A stretch of 64,000 bases of DNA, from the NCBI GenBank assembly GCA_013400975.1, contig WBMZ01010861.1, positions 367,904 through 431,903 on the forward strand, given 5' to 3'. Both the position numbers and the translations under genes were made by a program. This stretch comes from Atrichornis clamosus. Taxonomy: Eukaryota; Chordata; Aves; Passeriformes; Menuridae. The notes beneath the pieces are model-generated. The model saw only the letters and a program-made list of their open reading frames with translations, was not told the origin of the DNA and searched no databases. Positions 24,901 through 38,498 of this stretch are shown piece after piece (within the stretch, counting starts at the first letter, position 1; every line of letters starts with the position of its first letter).

Positions 24901-27900
24901 TGTTTTACTACAAAACGAGCAGATACATGGCATAAAATTCCGTGCAAATCCTGTTGTTTTACTGGCTATGCTGACCCTAAACCAACCAGCAGAGAATCTC
25001 TTAATTTCCCCTGGACAATCCCGGGTAATGCTGGAGGTGCAGTGCATTTCAGAGCTCTGTTTCTATCCTCACCAAACAGCACCTGCTGCACTGCAGCTCC
25101 CAGTAGGAAGGGGGAAGTTTCCATTTGCTCTGCTACAGTCACTGTTCCCTCGCTCCCTCTGAGCCAGAGGAAGCCCAGGCATTTGACTGTTTAACATTTA
25201 ACACTTCTATTTTCCTGCTGACCTGGGAAACTCAGATACAGTCTTTAAATCAGGCTGTAAGGAGAAGCCCTGGCACAGTAGGGAAGCAGCTTTCCAGAAA
25301 CAGGGAATGGCACACATTAAAAACTTATATTGCCAAAATATTAATGAAAAGAGAGTATTTTACCCAAACAGCCATTGTGTTAAAGCACACCCACAACAAC
25401 AAGGGCTTGCTGAAACTGTCCTCCTGTGTGCCCCATCAGAACTTGAGTGAGGATGCCACAGAAAGTGTCCTTGCTCCAGTGCCACGATAAGGGTGGGAAT
25501 TCCATGGGAGGCCACAGGGAAGAAACAGAGCAGGTAGCAAACCAAGGCACCCCAGCAATGTCTCCCTGCATTTTACACCTTCACAGCTTCTCTGCTGCTC
25601 AGCTTCTCACTCTTTGCCATCACCATGCTACTCTTGGTCCAAGCCATGGCAAACGTGTAGGTGGACTTCGTGCTGCAGGGAATTATATTTTCTACAGATC
25701 TGTCTCTAACCAGTAGGTACTTTGTTCTAATTCAAGGCATCCTGATCTTCTTTTTGTTTAGCTTTGTTTTTCTTTGCTTTGTTTTGAGTTCCCTCCCGCC
25801 CCCATTGAGTGGATGACCACCACAAGAGGGTGTGAAGAGCATGATCCTGCTCGTCCAAGAGTGTGCAGCCTGAACAGTAGGCTCTTTGCTTCTCTTTTTA
25901 GGAGGAAGAGATCCCCACAGGGAGTAGGGCCCTTGAGATAGAGGCTTTCAGAAGAAGAGCACCCTGTAGGGAAGGTTTCAGTTAAGAGTAAGACACACAC
26001 AGATAAATTTCCATCTGATGTGTGCAGGGAATTTAGTCTGTCATCATAGTCAAGACATATGCTGGATTTATGTGCTCCCACATTGACATTTGCTGCATTT
26101 GAGAAGCCCTGGTGTACTGAGACATAAATTAAGGGTCCTGAGTGTGTCATATGACCTGCTAAGTATGGTCTGATCCTTACAGTACTGACTTGGCAGATGT
26201 GAGAAGGATGTGAATGACAAGTTCCTTTCCGTAGTAACTGCTGGAGACCAGGTGGGGTGTTCTGATGTTTGAGGCATTAGACACCTCTGTATGGCCAACC
26301 AAATCAGTTGCTTACCATGTTCAGGGGAGTCTGTAGCAGTAGTTGCTTTCCCCAAAAATAGACACCAAATTTTTTTTGATTGAATTACTCCTCAGACTCT
26401 GTTCAGTTTTCCAGTTATCAATATCTTCATCCATAATATTTAGCTATCTACATCAAGACACTTGAATGCTGTTTTCTCTACCCCAGACTGAATCCCAGCT
26501 CTGTATTTCAGTTGAGTTTACTTATGGTTTGAGTCCCAAAAGTCTGTACCAAGAGCACAGTGACACCACTACATCACTAGGAGGTCACTGCTTAGGCCTG
26601 AGGCCGTGTAGTAACAATTACCAGGCATAGTCTGGGACTTACCACAAGCCAGGGATCAGCCCCAATTATCAATTTAGATGCAACTCGATCGCTTTGGAGG
26701 GTGAGATTTACACAACCTGTATGTGAGCAACGTCATCTTCATCAGTCCCTGTGTCACGGAAAGATCCTGCAATGTTCTCCTACAGCTCTGACCTATGCAT
26801 CATGTGACTGAAGGTCAGACGAATGGGATTTACTTGGACTGCAGTTCTAGATTTAGGTTTTAAAATCCCACTTTGTTTATTTTTAACATTTAGACCCTAA
26901 CTGGAGTTGGAAAAATAAATCAGGTTTTGACAGTTTAAGAATAAAATTAAATGTCTATCAGAAAATATTTGCCTGATTTATTTCAGGGATCGCTTAATAA
27001 TTCCATCATGCCTTTCAGTATTTCTGTGAAATTCTTCTTTCCAGACTCCTGTTAATAAATGTGCTGTGGGCAACGGAGACCCCAGAATTTCTTGGGTTAA
27101 AGAAGATATTATTTATACATAGGTTTATATGTGGATCTGATACCCAAACATCCGGTTGGAAATGAAAATCCCCCCTGAGCTTGCAGAGGTGTTCACTCCA
27201 CCTTCAAGTGAATTTTCAGAGAAAGTTAGGGCTGTATCCTCATCCTCTTGGCATCCCACATGCAGCAACTGAGCACGAGACAGGAAAGAGCAAAGTCCCT
27301 CTCCTGAGTCTAGCTCAGCTCACCTGCTTGGCCTCTATAAAATATGTATTCCCTTATCTGTATTTCCCTTCTGAGAATGTTTATATTTATTTTCCTTATA
27401 CAAAACATTCCTACTCAGTCCATACTTGCACTCCATCCCCATTGGTGTGGATCTTTCCTTCTATTACAGTACAGGCATTTGGCAAAACAAGATAACAGCA
27501 GAGAGCTTTGTTACAACCCAAAGGCTAAAACTGGATAGCCTGTAAGTGGAAGTGTTTTTTCTGATGGAAAGTGAGGCACCAGCTGCTTCTCAGGGCTAAA
27601 ACCTTTCCCTGAACCAGTATCTCTGTGCTTGTATTATGTGGGTCCTCTCCTTATATCTCTTTTAATTCTCATTTACATCAATATTGTTTTCTTAGAGTTG
27701 TCTCATATAGCGAAGAGGAAGGAAAGCATGAATAGACCATTGATGGTTCTAACTTCATATATAATGTATATGTCACTCTTATCTGTGGAAAATATTATCT
27801 TTATAGCAGAATATATTTAAGAGGTCAGAGTACTTGGTTTGTTTTGGCAGGGGAGAGGATTCAGAGTGACCAGCAGTGACAGAGGAGTCAAGGTGCTCGA

Positions 27901-29243
27901 GCTGCGTTTTTCCCTCTTCCTGTGTTACCTTAAGAAGTCACAGGGCTCTTCTTTGCTTATATATGCCAAATACCTGCCTCCAGAGCTGCAGCAGCATGTT
28001 CCTGCCCTCACTCACAGCAGCCTGGTTTCCTCCATAGAAGCCCATGTTAATGCCCCTCCTCTAGTTTCACGGGAGGAAAGAGAGAGGGAATATTTACCAG
28101 TCTCATGGTGCAACCATTTTATCTCAAGCTCCTAGCTGCTTCTTCCAGCTTTCCTACCAACACCTTAACCTCTTACAGGTGGCTTTACCATCACATGGCT
28201 GCCCCTGCCTCTTCTCCTGCTGCCTCCAGATTTGACCTTCATTCAGAAGTGAAATAGGAGTGGAGAAGGTGCTGTGCTCAACTTGCAAAACGGTTGTTTC
28301 TTCTGCCAACAAGAAGAGGTGAGGCAGTCCCAAGGCACAAGGCTATGGGGGAGAGATTGAAATAATCCCCCTATCCCCAGACTTGCCTGCTTCCCATGAC
28401 ATGGTGATGCTCCTTTGCTCAAATTCTGTCAAAACCTTTGAAATCAGCAGATGAAATATAAGGCGACTGCACTGTTCTGGGTCTGTGTGAGTACAAAGGA
28501 GTAGGATTCTCTTCACAGAAGCTGAGTGGATATGTTGAATTTTTTTTTTCCCCACCATTTAATGGGAATTTTTGCACTCCATGGAGTAGAAACTGTTTTG
28601 ACGGTGTGCTGAGGGATGTTGAGCCAAACATCTTGAGAGAATACTCCTCAATGCCACAGCTATTTATGCAACCCATATAAATGCACAGAAGTAAAGGTAG
28701 GTAGACACTAGAGGAGAAACACCTACTCCTACCTGCTTTCCCCTTCAAATGTATTGTCACGAAATTAACAAGTGAGACAAAAAGGAAGAGAAACTTTCAG
28801 AGGTCCAACTGAGACTAGGGTCCAACCATGACAAGTAGAAGGAGTTCCTGAAGGAAAATACAATCCCTAACCAGGCTCACAGCCTAAACCAGCAGCAGCA
28901 TCATGCAGGGAGGGAACCAAGGCAGAGATTTGCAGTATTACACGCTGTGTGATCTGTTGGAGAGTATTTCATCATTTACCAAAATCAAGTATGAGTCACC
29001 TGAACCTCTGTTCAAACACGGGACCACGGCTGCTCTTAGTACTGACAGAAACACTTAGTTTTGGCCAATGGAGGAAAATTATTCCTCTTTCTTTCTCTTA
29101 TGTGTTGAAACACAGTCCTTCAGACCAAACCAGTGTGGTTATAGACACTAAGCTGTTCAGATTCCCAGGAGACACAAATTTTCAACACAAAGCACTGGCA
29201 TAGCTACACACAGACGAAGGATAAATTCATTGCAGCCACTCAC
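21915..29243. other. Unique noncoding sequence
   Basis: No named gene or interspersed repeat is visible. A purine tract (A/G) lies at 24576-24606 and a pyrimidine tract at 23255-23290. T/G-rich DNA lies at 25750-25790. A short exon-like segment at 23552 is listed separately. The 121-codon plus-strand frame at 25125-25490 and the 139-codon frame at 22909-23328 have no recognisable domain. Confidence 0.5.
23552..23616 (+). CDS. Weak candidate terminal exon, unrecognised
   Basis: The acceptor 'tctttctgttccctttcag' is excellent. After two bases the segment reads 20 codons to TAA, giving MKQEAKVLEK then NVDSAKRFLT. The codons are typical of vertebrate coding DNA (GCC, AAG, GTG, CTG, GAG), and the peptide is charged and helix-prone. 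The frame is only 20 codons long and no upstream partner exon was found, so chance cannot be excluded. Confidence 0.22.
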
Positions 29244-29384
29244 CTGATATGCAGGATATGCAATTTAGCAGGTTTGTGTACATCTCCAGCAACTTGATGA
29301 TCTTCAGCACGGTGCTCACTTTGAAATGCTTGAGCAGTGGTGCACGTGTCCTGCATTATATCCTGCACACCAGGAACTTTGGTT
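29244..29384 (-). CDS. Exon-like segment with strong acceptor and donor
   Basis: On the minus strand the acceptor tract 'tttccctctccttcctttg' runs into CCAG and the donor is CAG|GTGAGT, close to consensus at both ends. The 141 bases are a multiple of three. They are open in one frame: one base, 46 codons, two bases. The peptide begins TKVPGVQDIMQ, has FQSEHRAEDHQVAGDV and ends KLHILHI. A different frame is open over the last 31 codons, so the frame choice is uncertain. The flank just upstream (about 29395-29485) has several CpGs in a CpG-poor region. It could be a coding exon, a noncoding RNA exon or a cryptic exon. No protein is recognised. Confidence 0.3.
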
Positions 29385-32300
29385 CTGGCAAAGGAAGGAG
29401 AGGGAAAGCACATGGCGGGAGCTGCTCGAGCTCCTTTCCCAAGAAGGAGATCCGCATGCCATTTTGCACAACGCGGCGTATTCCAAGGACAAAAGCAAAA
29501 CAGCTCTTCAAAAATTTCTTCATGAGCCGGAGATAAAAGTAATCCCTGCTAGGGATGGTTTAGCAGTATGCATATATGGGGGAGGAATTTCAGAGGAAGG
29601 GAAATACCCCTCCACCCCATCCTGAGTTTTCAACAATACTTTGTAGTTCTGCCCACTTTTGAAGCAGCTTAAAAGAAATGGAAGTATTTGGAATGTTTTT
29701 ACACAAGAAATACTTCCTTTTGTATAATTAAAATTATTGTGGTTGGCTCCTAGAGTGAGAGGCTCATGAATTTGTTTCCAGTAGTAATCAGTATAGTTAA
29801 TACCCATCCTATCAAACTGAGTTAACTCATGTTCATTTTGGGCCTCATCCAGAGCTTATTGATGTCAGAGGAAAGAAACTATTGACTTAAATGTTCTTTG
29901 GAGTAGACCTTACAAGCTGAAAAGAACAGATAATCTGGTTATTTCTGCCACAAAGAAAAGGGATATCCAGTGAAAATAAATATGTGAAAGTCAAAATAAA
30001 ATAATAATCAAATCTAAAAAAATAAAAACCAGACAAAAGAATCCCATGATAAAGTAACAGTGTTTTGTGTGACCCAGAGCAGTTACAAGGAGAGGCACAG
30101 AACCTCATGGTTCAGAGGGTGACCACAACAACTCTTAGAAATCAGGAGGAGACATAAGAAGAAGAAAGTTTGCCTGATTTGCCTTTCATATCTGAAACTG
30201 TAGAATTAAACCCAGACCAGTGATGCAGGGTAAGTATTACACAAGATGACCTTAGGCTTTATATGTTCTGGGCAAACCTGTGATATCAGGTTTTGCAATT
30301 GTCCAGTTAAAAAGAGAGATCACAAAAATTACATAAGGCAAAGATCCTGAAGGAGACAGAAACTTAGGGAAGGTTTATAAAGAATCCAGTGGTGTTTCTG
30401 GCCATGGTGTATGAATTTTCAAAAGCTATGAGGATCTCTGAAATGAGTTCAGTACTCAGCAGGTTTCCCATGAGAACAGGCATCTGCAATGCAAATTCTG
30501 TGCCCAAGCCCTGCAGCATGATTGCCAGATCCAAGCATTACAGTGATGAATAAATCCCTTTTTCACTCCCCTTACAAATAATGAAAATATAAGGAACAAG
30601 AAATTTGAAGCCTTTTTTTATTGGCCTCATGGTTTAAGGAATTTGAGTGCTGCTGGCACTCCAAAAGCTCCTCCTTTCACTATAAGTGTGAGAAATTATT
30701 TTATTGTTTAAACCAAGGATGGGGTACTCACTTCCCTACAGATCTTCACTTAGGTTCCCATTTGGCTTGTCTGCTTCCTGTTTCCATATTCTTTCTTTGA
30801 TTTCTTTCCTCCAGCCCATATTTTCCAAAACATCCTGGAGGTGAACTTCTTCCCTACAGTGAAACCATTAGTAAAATGTCTATTGAATATAAGAGGGTCA
30901 AGATGGTGTCAGTGACAAATGGTTTAGCTTCTTACCTTGTAATTCTATTTAGCTCTAGTTAAATCATTCTGTGAAGTTCTCTGCTATGAAAATTTCCCCA
31001 GCATTAACAGTCATGGATTTCCTGTAGTTAGGATGTCACAGCTTCCCTATGGAGGTCCCCCACCCAAATTCAAACAGCATTATTGTTTAGATGTCCCTAT
31101 AATGTCATTCTCATCCCAGTTACAGCTGCAGTGATACTGTATTGTATTGTGCACATGACATTGGATATTAATCCTGACATGTCATTCTGTGTTTGTTTTT
31201 TTGCATCCTTTTCATATTTTTAGGTTGTGAGTTTGGCCAAGATCATGGTTTACACACTGGCTTTGTGTTCTGCAGATTTTAAATAGATACAGAGAACCGT
31301 GCCATTCAAAAATAAGTTTTAGTAACCCAAAAGATCAGCTTAAATTTCCAAGGACAAAGAGCTGACATAAAAGCCTAGTCTTCCAAAATCTTTCATAAAT
31401 CTATAGAATTCCTGTTAGGCAACCTGATAAGTCACTTGACATTTCCATACTTTGATATCTCTAATTCTGAAGTGAGGTAACACTCTTATCTTTTTGAAGG
31501 TAACATGAGACTAATTTTTCTATTGACAGATTATCCTGGGGACTTTTGCCAAAGCAAAGCTTTACTAAAACCTTCCAATGAACATATGCCTAGAGGAAAA
31601 ATAATGCAGAGATATGAAAATAAGGGAAGACCATAAAGGGTCTGACCTCAGTTGACCATTGTCATTGCATATTTATATAATCTCCTTGTTGTGAGATAAA
31701 ATCCTTCATTTGTATTTACTGATCTGGGTCAAAGGATGAGGGTGTTGAAAGGAAAATTACAGGTTTTGCCTCTCTGTGCATTTTTAAGGTAACAGTTCCT
31801 TAGTTCTACATGCACACAACCAAAGCAAATGCCTTTTCTATTACCAATTTAAAGGGCAATGCGTGGATGTTAGTGCTGAAGGAGGTAAATTACAACTGCT
31901 TGAGAAAACAAATAGAAAGCTGTTTTAGTCATCACATTAAGGTTAAAAAAAAAATTATGATTTGGCTGTATGGCTGTATAGATGTAAATGGAGTAGTCAT
32001 ATTTACAAATGTGAAGGAAGTTTTCCTGTTTGTTTGCATTTGGGAGAAGTCCTTTCATTCCTGCATTCAAAAGGGAGGGACGAGGCCCCACCCACAACCA
32101 GAATCAAAGGAAATGAAAAGAGAAGTGAATGCATGTTCAAGGACTTCGAGAAAAGTGTTGGATTATTTCCAAAAACCTGATGCCTGAATGATCCATACTA
32201 TTACTGGAGCAGATACACATCCCTAAAACTGTGTAAATGATTGCCCTGATCAGAAGAAGGGTCTGGTGCTGCAAAACCTCCATCAGGCTTCTTGAACTGC

Positions 32301-35300
32301 TAACTTTTGAGCCAAAGAATATCCTGTACAGTCAGGTGGAGATATATCCCATGTAGAGAGATGACAAAGGGCTTGTACAATGGTTTCCACATAAGAAAAC
32401 TTTATCTTGGAGGAAATACTTTTTTGCAGTTTAAAAGTTTTCACACACACACAGAAAATAAAACAATAATAAAACAAAAACTAATAAAAAATAATAACAC
32501 ATTGGTTTTTAATTGGTAAAATGGAAGAAAAATTTTTAAAAACCCAGTAACATTGACATATTTCTACCAAGGCAATCATGAATATTTAATTTTATCTGCT
32601 GATAGTAACCCAATGTCTTACCAGCCTATCTCAACAGAAAGGAATATCTTCCTGGGTTTACCAGGTAGTCTAGAAGGAAGATGGATTTATGATTAAAAGG
32701 TTGTCTGACACTAAAAATATGTTATATATTTCCTGTACTTGCCATAAAATTAATTTCTCTGTGATAACAAGACACTAATTTTACTACCACTTCAACATTA
32801 GTTTGCAAAAAATCATTTTTATTTTTTCACAGAAGGGCTTTGACATGATAAAAATGTAGTAACCCAGCTGATCCTGCTAACTAAAGGACTGAAAAATAAT
32901 TTTTAGCATGTGCTCAGGCTGTTCTGGCAATTGAGCCACACCTGGGAGACACTGCATTGTCTTAATTCTCATCTTAGTTTAGGTATATTTTTGTGATCTT
33001 TCTTTGTATTTACATAGAAGGTCAAGTTGGGTTCTCCTCTCTTCAATTGGAAAAAAGTCAGTTTTTAAGAATGTCAAAGTCTAAAGTCGGTGTTTCCACC
33101 TGTGCTGATCCTCAAGACTGGATCTCCTTCATTCTTACTCTGAAATAGGTGTCTCAAACAGGTGGGATGAATCATGCCTGAAATACTTGTGCTCTCCATG
33201 GACTGCAAAGGGAATTGAGAGGTTAGTTCAGCTTCAGTCTTCTCACTGAGATGGTTTGATTCCCCTGCTCCACCAGAGAAAAGAAGTGGGACACCAGCAG
33301 GACCATTTATCTTGTCCTGAAATAGGCAGCACCAATCCCCTTCTGAAGCTGTGGACATACTTCTCCTCATAAAGTGAGCCTTACCTTTAGACAACTAAGG
33401 TGAGAGAAGGCAAACCTCAATACATAAAGCAAGAAGTCTGTGACCCCAAATTGGACTTTTTTGGCATTTACAGCAAAGCAAATAATGAAAGCAATATAAA
33501 CTCACTAACATAAGCTATAAAAACTTTCAGACCAAATATGCCATTCCCTCTTCTGTTGAAATTAATATTTTTCTACACCAGATCAGAAGATAAAATTTTG
33601 GACTGCTTTTGCCAACCAGAATCCAGACAACCAGAGACCAACCAGTTCAAATCCCATCTTGTAATCACTATTTGTGAATTTGCAGTACTGAACACTGCTG
33701 TTCTGTATTTCTTTAAAAGAACTGCATCAGAGATAGCAGCAAATATTATATTAAAGAAACCTAACCTAAACCTTGTTCTAAGGTTACTCAAAGACATCCA
33801 TTTCTTATCAAACAAATCACTCAAAACCAAGATTATCACCAGATATAGCAACATTAACATCCGCATCTACCTCAACTCATATCACAACGCAAATGTGAGA
33901 ACACCCTAAAAAACTCACCTCCAGAGCCAACTCCCTTCCAATGCCAGTTCACAACTGACCACAAAAGTCATCAAAATTACGTCCCTGACTCCCCTCTGGG
34001 GCTGTTCGTTCACTTAACCCCTTCATTTGCAGAAATAGGGAAAAACACGTATGTCTGAGCAAACCGCGGAAAGATGAAAACCCACATTGCCATCCTCTCT
34101 GCTCAGTGAATTGCATGAGAAAATAGGAAATGTTGCCTTTTTTTTAGGTTGTCAGATGCCTACAGATGGCAATGTGGCCCCTTTAACCCACCCTACAGCC
34201 CAGCTCAAGTGCACTGAGGGTTACAGGTGGGAGATGCACCCTGCCACTGCCTGGAGGGGTTTCAAACATGCAAAGCAAAAGGCCTCTCACAAACACCCTC
34301 TGACAGTGGAAGGAGTCTGAGAAGAGTGCATTTGCTAAAATACATCAATAATAAAAAAAGACAGTTAAATATAAAGGCCTGCCTGCTCCAATAAATCACC
34401 TTCTCTTGTTCTTCCCTTGAACATTTCTGTTTGTAGGCACATTCATGCATTCATGAAAGGAATTCAAGCCTTTCAGTATGCACAGGAAAGACAGAAAAAA
34501 TTTCATTCCTTTTGTTAAGTTTAGTAAATGGCCTACCGAAAAACAAATCAGATTTGTCACTGTGATAAGATGAAGCATCCAAAAATCTTGTGAAAGAAGA
34601 ACTTTAACATTTCAAAAGCTAATCAGTGTTTTGAGAAGGGTCCCACCATTATTAAAAACTAGTCCCACCATTATTAGATTTTGCAAGGTCTACATGCATA
34701 ACAGTACAGAGACTGCAACTGTGCAGCATTTTAGACTGTGACTGCTAGGATGAGACACAAATTTTTGCTTATGTTTATTAAGAGAGACACTCATGTTTTA
34801 AAGATTCTCAACTTGGACACATTAAAAAGAAAGTAAGAAAAAGTATTTAAAAGAGAACAGGAAGGACAGCCCTCATTTGCCTTCCACAACAGAGTAGACT
34901 CACGTCAGACCACTTGTCCGAGACAAGGGAGCCCAGTTTCACTGTTCCCCTCTGTGCATCCATACACACATCATCCAAGAAAGAATTTTATTTGGAAACC
35001 TGTGGGCTAATTGGTGGTGAAGTGATGGGGAGATGCTGATTTATCTTTCTATAGAAGCTGTCTGCAGAATATAAAAGCAAACAAACAACAACAGAAAAAC
35101 CCCAAAAAAGCCCATAAGTTTCAGTGAATAACAACATAAGTCCATGATTTAAAAGCCCTGTAATTACATAGCTTGCCTATGATCAGAAAGCAGACTAGAT
35201 GCCAGTGCATATTCCATATGTAAAGTCATTAGACAATATGCAGAACACAATCTCCAGCCCAGGAATTGAGATGTGGGACTCTTTCCATCCAACTGAGCTT

Positions 35301-35394
35301 TTAATCATTAAAGAGGAATGTTCTTCTTCAGGCTTTCTTCTCAAAAGAATGGGGAATAATTTTTTAGATATATTTATGTGGAGAGTACAGAGAA
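29385..35394. other. Unique noncoding sequence
   Basis: No named gene or interspersed repeat is visible. It holds a CpG pocket at 29395-29485, a G-poor block at 33750-33905 and a 22-base-period direct repeat at 34640-34676. Plus-strand open frames of 125 codons (31810-32187) and 123 codons (33538-33909) show no recognisable domain. Confidence 0.5.
34640..34676. repeat. Short direct repeat, 15 bp at 22-bp spacing
   Basis: 'gtcccaccattatta' occurs at 34640 and again at 34662. It looks like a small tandem duplication with later change in the spacer. Confidence 0.8.
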
Positions 35395-35660
35395 CCTTAA
35401 ACTCCCTAAAGAGATAAAGGAGAGATTTAGATTTGATACTAGGAAGAAATCCATTATTGTCAGGGTGGTGAGGCACTAGAGCAAGTTTTCCAAAGGAACT
35501 GAGGTTTCTCCATCCCTGGAAGCATCCAAGGCCAGATTGGAAGGGCCTTAGAGATTCCTGGTCTAGCAGAATCTGCCCCTGCCCATGGAAGGGAACTGGA
35601 ACAAGATGATGCTTAAGGTCCCTTCCAACCCAAACCATTCTGGGATTCTATGATTCTATG
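35395..35660 (+). mobile_element. CR1 LINE, 3' end fragment
   Basis: CR1 landmarks in order are 'gatttgatactaggaagaaa', 'cagggtggtgaggcactaga', 'ctccatccctggaagcatcc', 'aaggccagattggaaggg', 'cctggtctagcagaatctgc', 'aaggtcccttccaaccc' and a doubled tail 'gggattctatgattctatg'. It is moderately diverged. The 147-codon minus-strand open frame (35195-35638) is produced by this repeat. Confidence 0.96.
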
Positions 35661-38498
35661 TTTAACACCTTTCTCAGGGAAATGGAAGCTTAGATTGTGC
35701 CTCAGCAGGAACCAAACACACATTCAGAAGTGCTTTAAGCACTGCACAGCAGTGAAGATGTACTTGTCTCCTTACTTAATGAAAGAGAACATGCTCATCC
35801 AACTGGGATTGTAGACTAGGCAGTGGGAAGTGAATAAACTCTCTGTTTCTTATACCCTAGAACCATATTTACCCTTTTTTCATCTTTCACTACATGATCA
35901 GTAGGGATGCTCCCTCTCCTTTGTCAAGCAAGGTCTGATTTGGGGTCCTGACTGGATGAGACAATGATAATTCAATCATCTTCAGGTTTAAAACTTGTAG
36001 AATTCAAAGCAAAACTTTAGTGTTTCATAATGTTTTAGTGAAGGCAACTGCCCAGATCCCATTCTGTCGCAGGACTTCATACAACACATAGAGAAATTTA
36101 ATGTTGCACGTATTAATCAAGTAGCTTAATGGAGTCCCGAAAAGTCCTCAGGTGTTTAAGTAGCAGGGGAATAGAGGCACTATATAAATACAATAAATAA
36201 GACTATACTTAGGTGGGATTTGCAGGAGACAGTCAGAGAAACTAGCTCAATTTCATCAGAAACCTATACTAGTTCCCATTTATGTTAATGCAGAGACTCT
36301 GAACACAAGTGGAAACAGAAATGTGCTGCTGGTGTGGAAACAGAACAGTCTGAAGGCCATTTGTTTAAAGCTTCTGCATGATTGTGAACTAATACTATAG
36401 AGGACTAAGTGTAGATGCGGTTTCAGGACAGATGCAGGGGAAGAATTTTCCAGCCAATGTAAAGCAACAAGCATTCTGGAAAATGAGCTTCTGAAAGCTT
36501 TCCCTGCTGTTGTGGGCTGAGTTAAACTGATATGCAGTAGGAGAGGACATTGCATTTCTCCTGGAAAATGAGAAGAACATGGGAAATAAAATTGTCAGGG
36601 TTTTTGCTTGGAATTGAATATTGTTGAAGGTTGAAGTCTTTAATGTAGGGGGTTTATCAACAGAACCAGAATCTGTGGTTTCCATCTGAGTAGCAGTGAG
36701 GTCTGCACAAGGTACTTCCTGCTGATGAAATTATATAGCTAGAGATTTTGGTCCAGATTTTGTACTCAGGAAGCCCTTGAAAACTTGTTTGCTGCTGTTG
36801 AGCTGCAGGAATTAATAGATTTAAAATTAACTACTGACATATTTTTGAGGCAGTCCAAACCGTACCAGCAGAGATCCCAGTGCAAGTGGCATGGAGAAGG
36901 GTCCCTCTGTGCCACAGTGGGCAGGAGAATGGGCAATGCTTCAAGCAGCAGCTGACCAAGCTGCATTTTGCCGGGGCTGGAAGGCAATTTGTTTCCAAGA
37001 TGGCACAGCACTCAGTACCACCACATCCTTACCCCTCAAGGGTATAGGTCACAGAGAGCAAGGCACTGTGACCACGGTTTTCCAACATCTCTCTTGGTTT
37101 TCAGTGTCCATGCCAGTGAGGTGTCTCAAAAGCAACAAATTATCAGATTCTGGAGACTAAACCACAAATCGTTCCCTTTTGCAATGGCTTAGCAGCAACA
37201 TCAAGTAATGGAGGAGCTCCAAACCATACATTCTGCAAAGAAATATCCAAATCTCTACTTTTAGGATTTTCTTCACTAAGGTGATGAATGTTATGTTGCT
37301 CTTACTTAATGGCCAAAACCCTACAAATAATTTAAACTGTGCAATTTACATGGAGGCAGCAATTGCCTCTTATCACTGTTGTGCAAGGAAAGGGAAGATT
37401 TGAATACAATAGAAGGGAATGTAAAACTAAACCAGAAATGCTAAAATAAAGGATGACCTTGAACAAGTAGTTGTGGGAAGAAAAGCAGTAAAAGCATTTA
37501 ACACCATCAGAATGCCACAACAACATGAACATCAGCTGTGATCCGGCAGTCTGATGTGGACAGCCATTTCCAGTGCCCATCACCCCTATGGAGAGTGGTA
37601 CAAATGTTTCACCCCCCCACATGCATCTAACTGGGGGCTCAGAGCCAGCAATTAATCTGAGAGGGTGGGAAAGAGAAGATCTGAGAGGGGAAAAAAGTTC
37701 CAGAGAAAGCGTGACTCCTCTGAATAAAAAAACCTCTCCCTCCTTCATGGGTGGTGTAGAAGCAGCATGAGAAACATGAAGGAAACATTTTTTAAAACGT
37801 AATCCTAATGCTGGGTGGAATTTTTCAGTTCCTAAAATAGCCTGAGTTGTTACAAGTGCAGGTAGGAGTTTCTGCTTCCAGGAAATTGCTTTGCCTTTCT
37901 GAATAGCACAAATGTTTCTCCAACAAGTAGGTCTGTGAAGAAGTAGAGTGCTCCTTTAGGGCATGTTTCTGTCCTGAGGAAATCAATGAGAGCGTTGCTA
38001 TTAACTGTTTTGGGAGCAGGATATGGCCCATAATCTGATTAACAGATGCTTTGAGTCTGTGTAGACTGAGTTTTCAAAGACATACACAGATAAAAGACTT
38101 TTACTTTCATGTCACACTTATCTTTCTTTGTTGTAGCGTAAAAGTCTGTAAAATCTTACCTTACTCTTAACTCATAATACAGCTGTTTTACTTATGCTCA
38201 AAATATTTCATCCTGCCAGGGCCATCATGGTGGATAATCTAATTATATAGTTAATTCCACACATGCATTGTGGCCTTCAGGGAAATGACAATTTGGGACT
38301 AGATGTTTCACATCAAGCATGGCTAAGTGCTGACAGAGAAGTGGAGCAGCACCATCTCTCCTGAGTAGCAGCAGTATCAGCCTGACATTTTTGCTGTTCT
38401 GTCAAGATTTAGGCACTCTGCTGAAAAGGGAAGGCCGTGGTTTATCTGTTTGGGCTGAAGAGAGTGAAATCCTTGGTGGGGAGGTGGACAATCAGTCC
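35661..38498. other. Unique noncoding sequence
   Basis: No interspersed repeat or named gene is visible. The minus-strand 138-codon frame at 37332-37748 overlaps two tandem acceptor-like pyrimidine tracts near 37660-37700, but the peptide is hydrophobic and Cys-rich with no recognisable motif and no clear donor. It is left out as chance. Confidence 0.5.

Noticed and set aside
25125..25490. 121-codon plus-strand frame with polar composition
   Set aside because: Protein-like in parts, but without initiation or splice-site support and not recognisable.
31810..32187. 125-codon plus-strand frame
   Set aside because: No splice-site logic, no domain, and it crosses an A-run. Treated as chance.
33538..33909. 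Possible nuclear mitochondrial insertion or viral remnant
   Set aside because: The strand bias suggested it, but I could not match any mitochondrial gene or viral domain. Kept only as a compositional finding.
35195..35638. 147-codon minus-strand open frame, the longest in the window
   Set aside because: It lies mostly over the antisense of a CR1 3' fragment, which has few stops on that strand. It is not a gene.
37332..37748. 138-codon minus-strand frame with acceptor-like tracts
   Set aside because: The peptide has no recognisable motif and there is no convincing donor. The length is within what chance gives in 64 kb.
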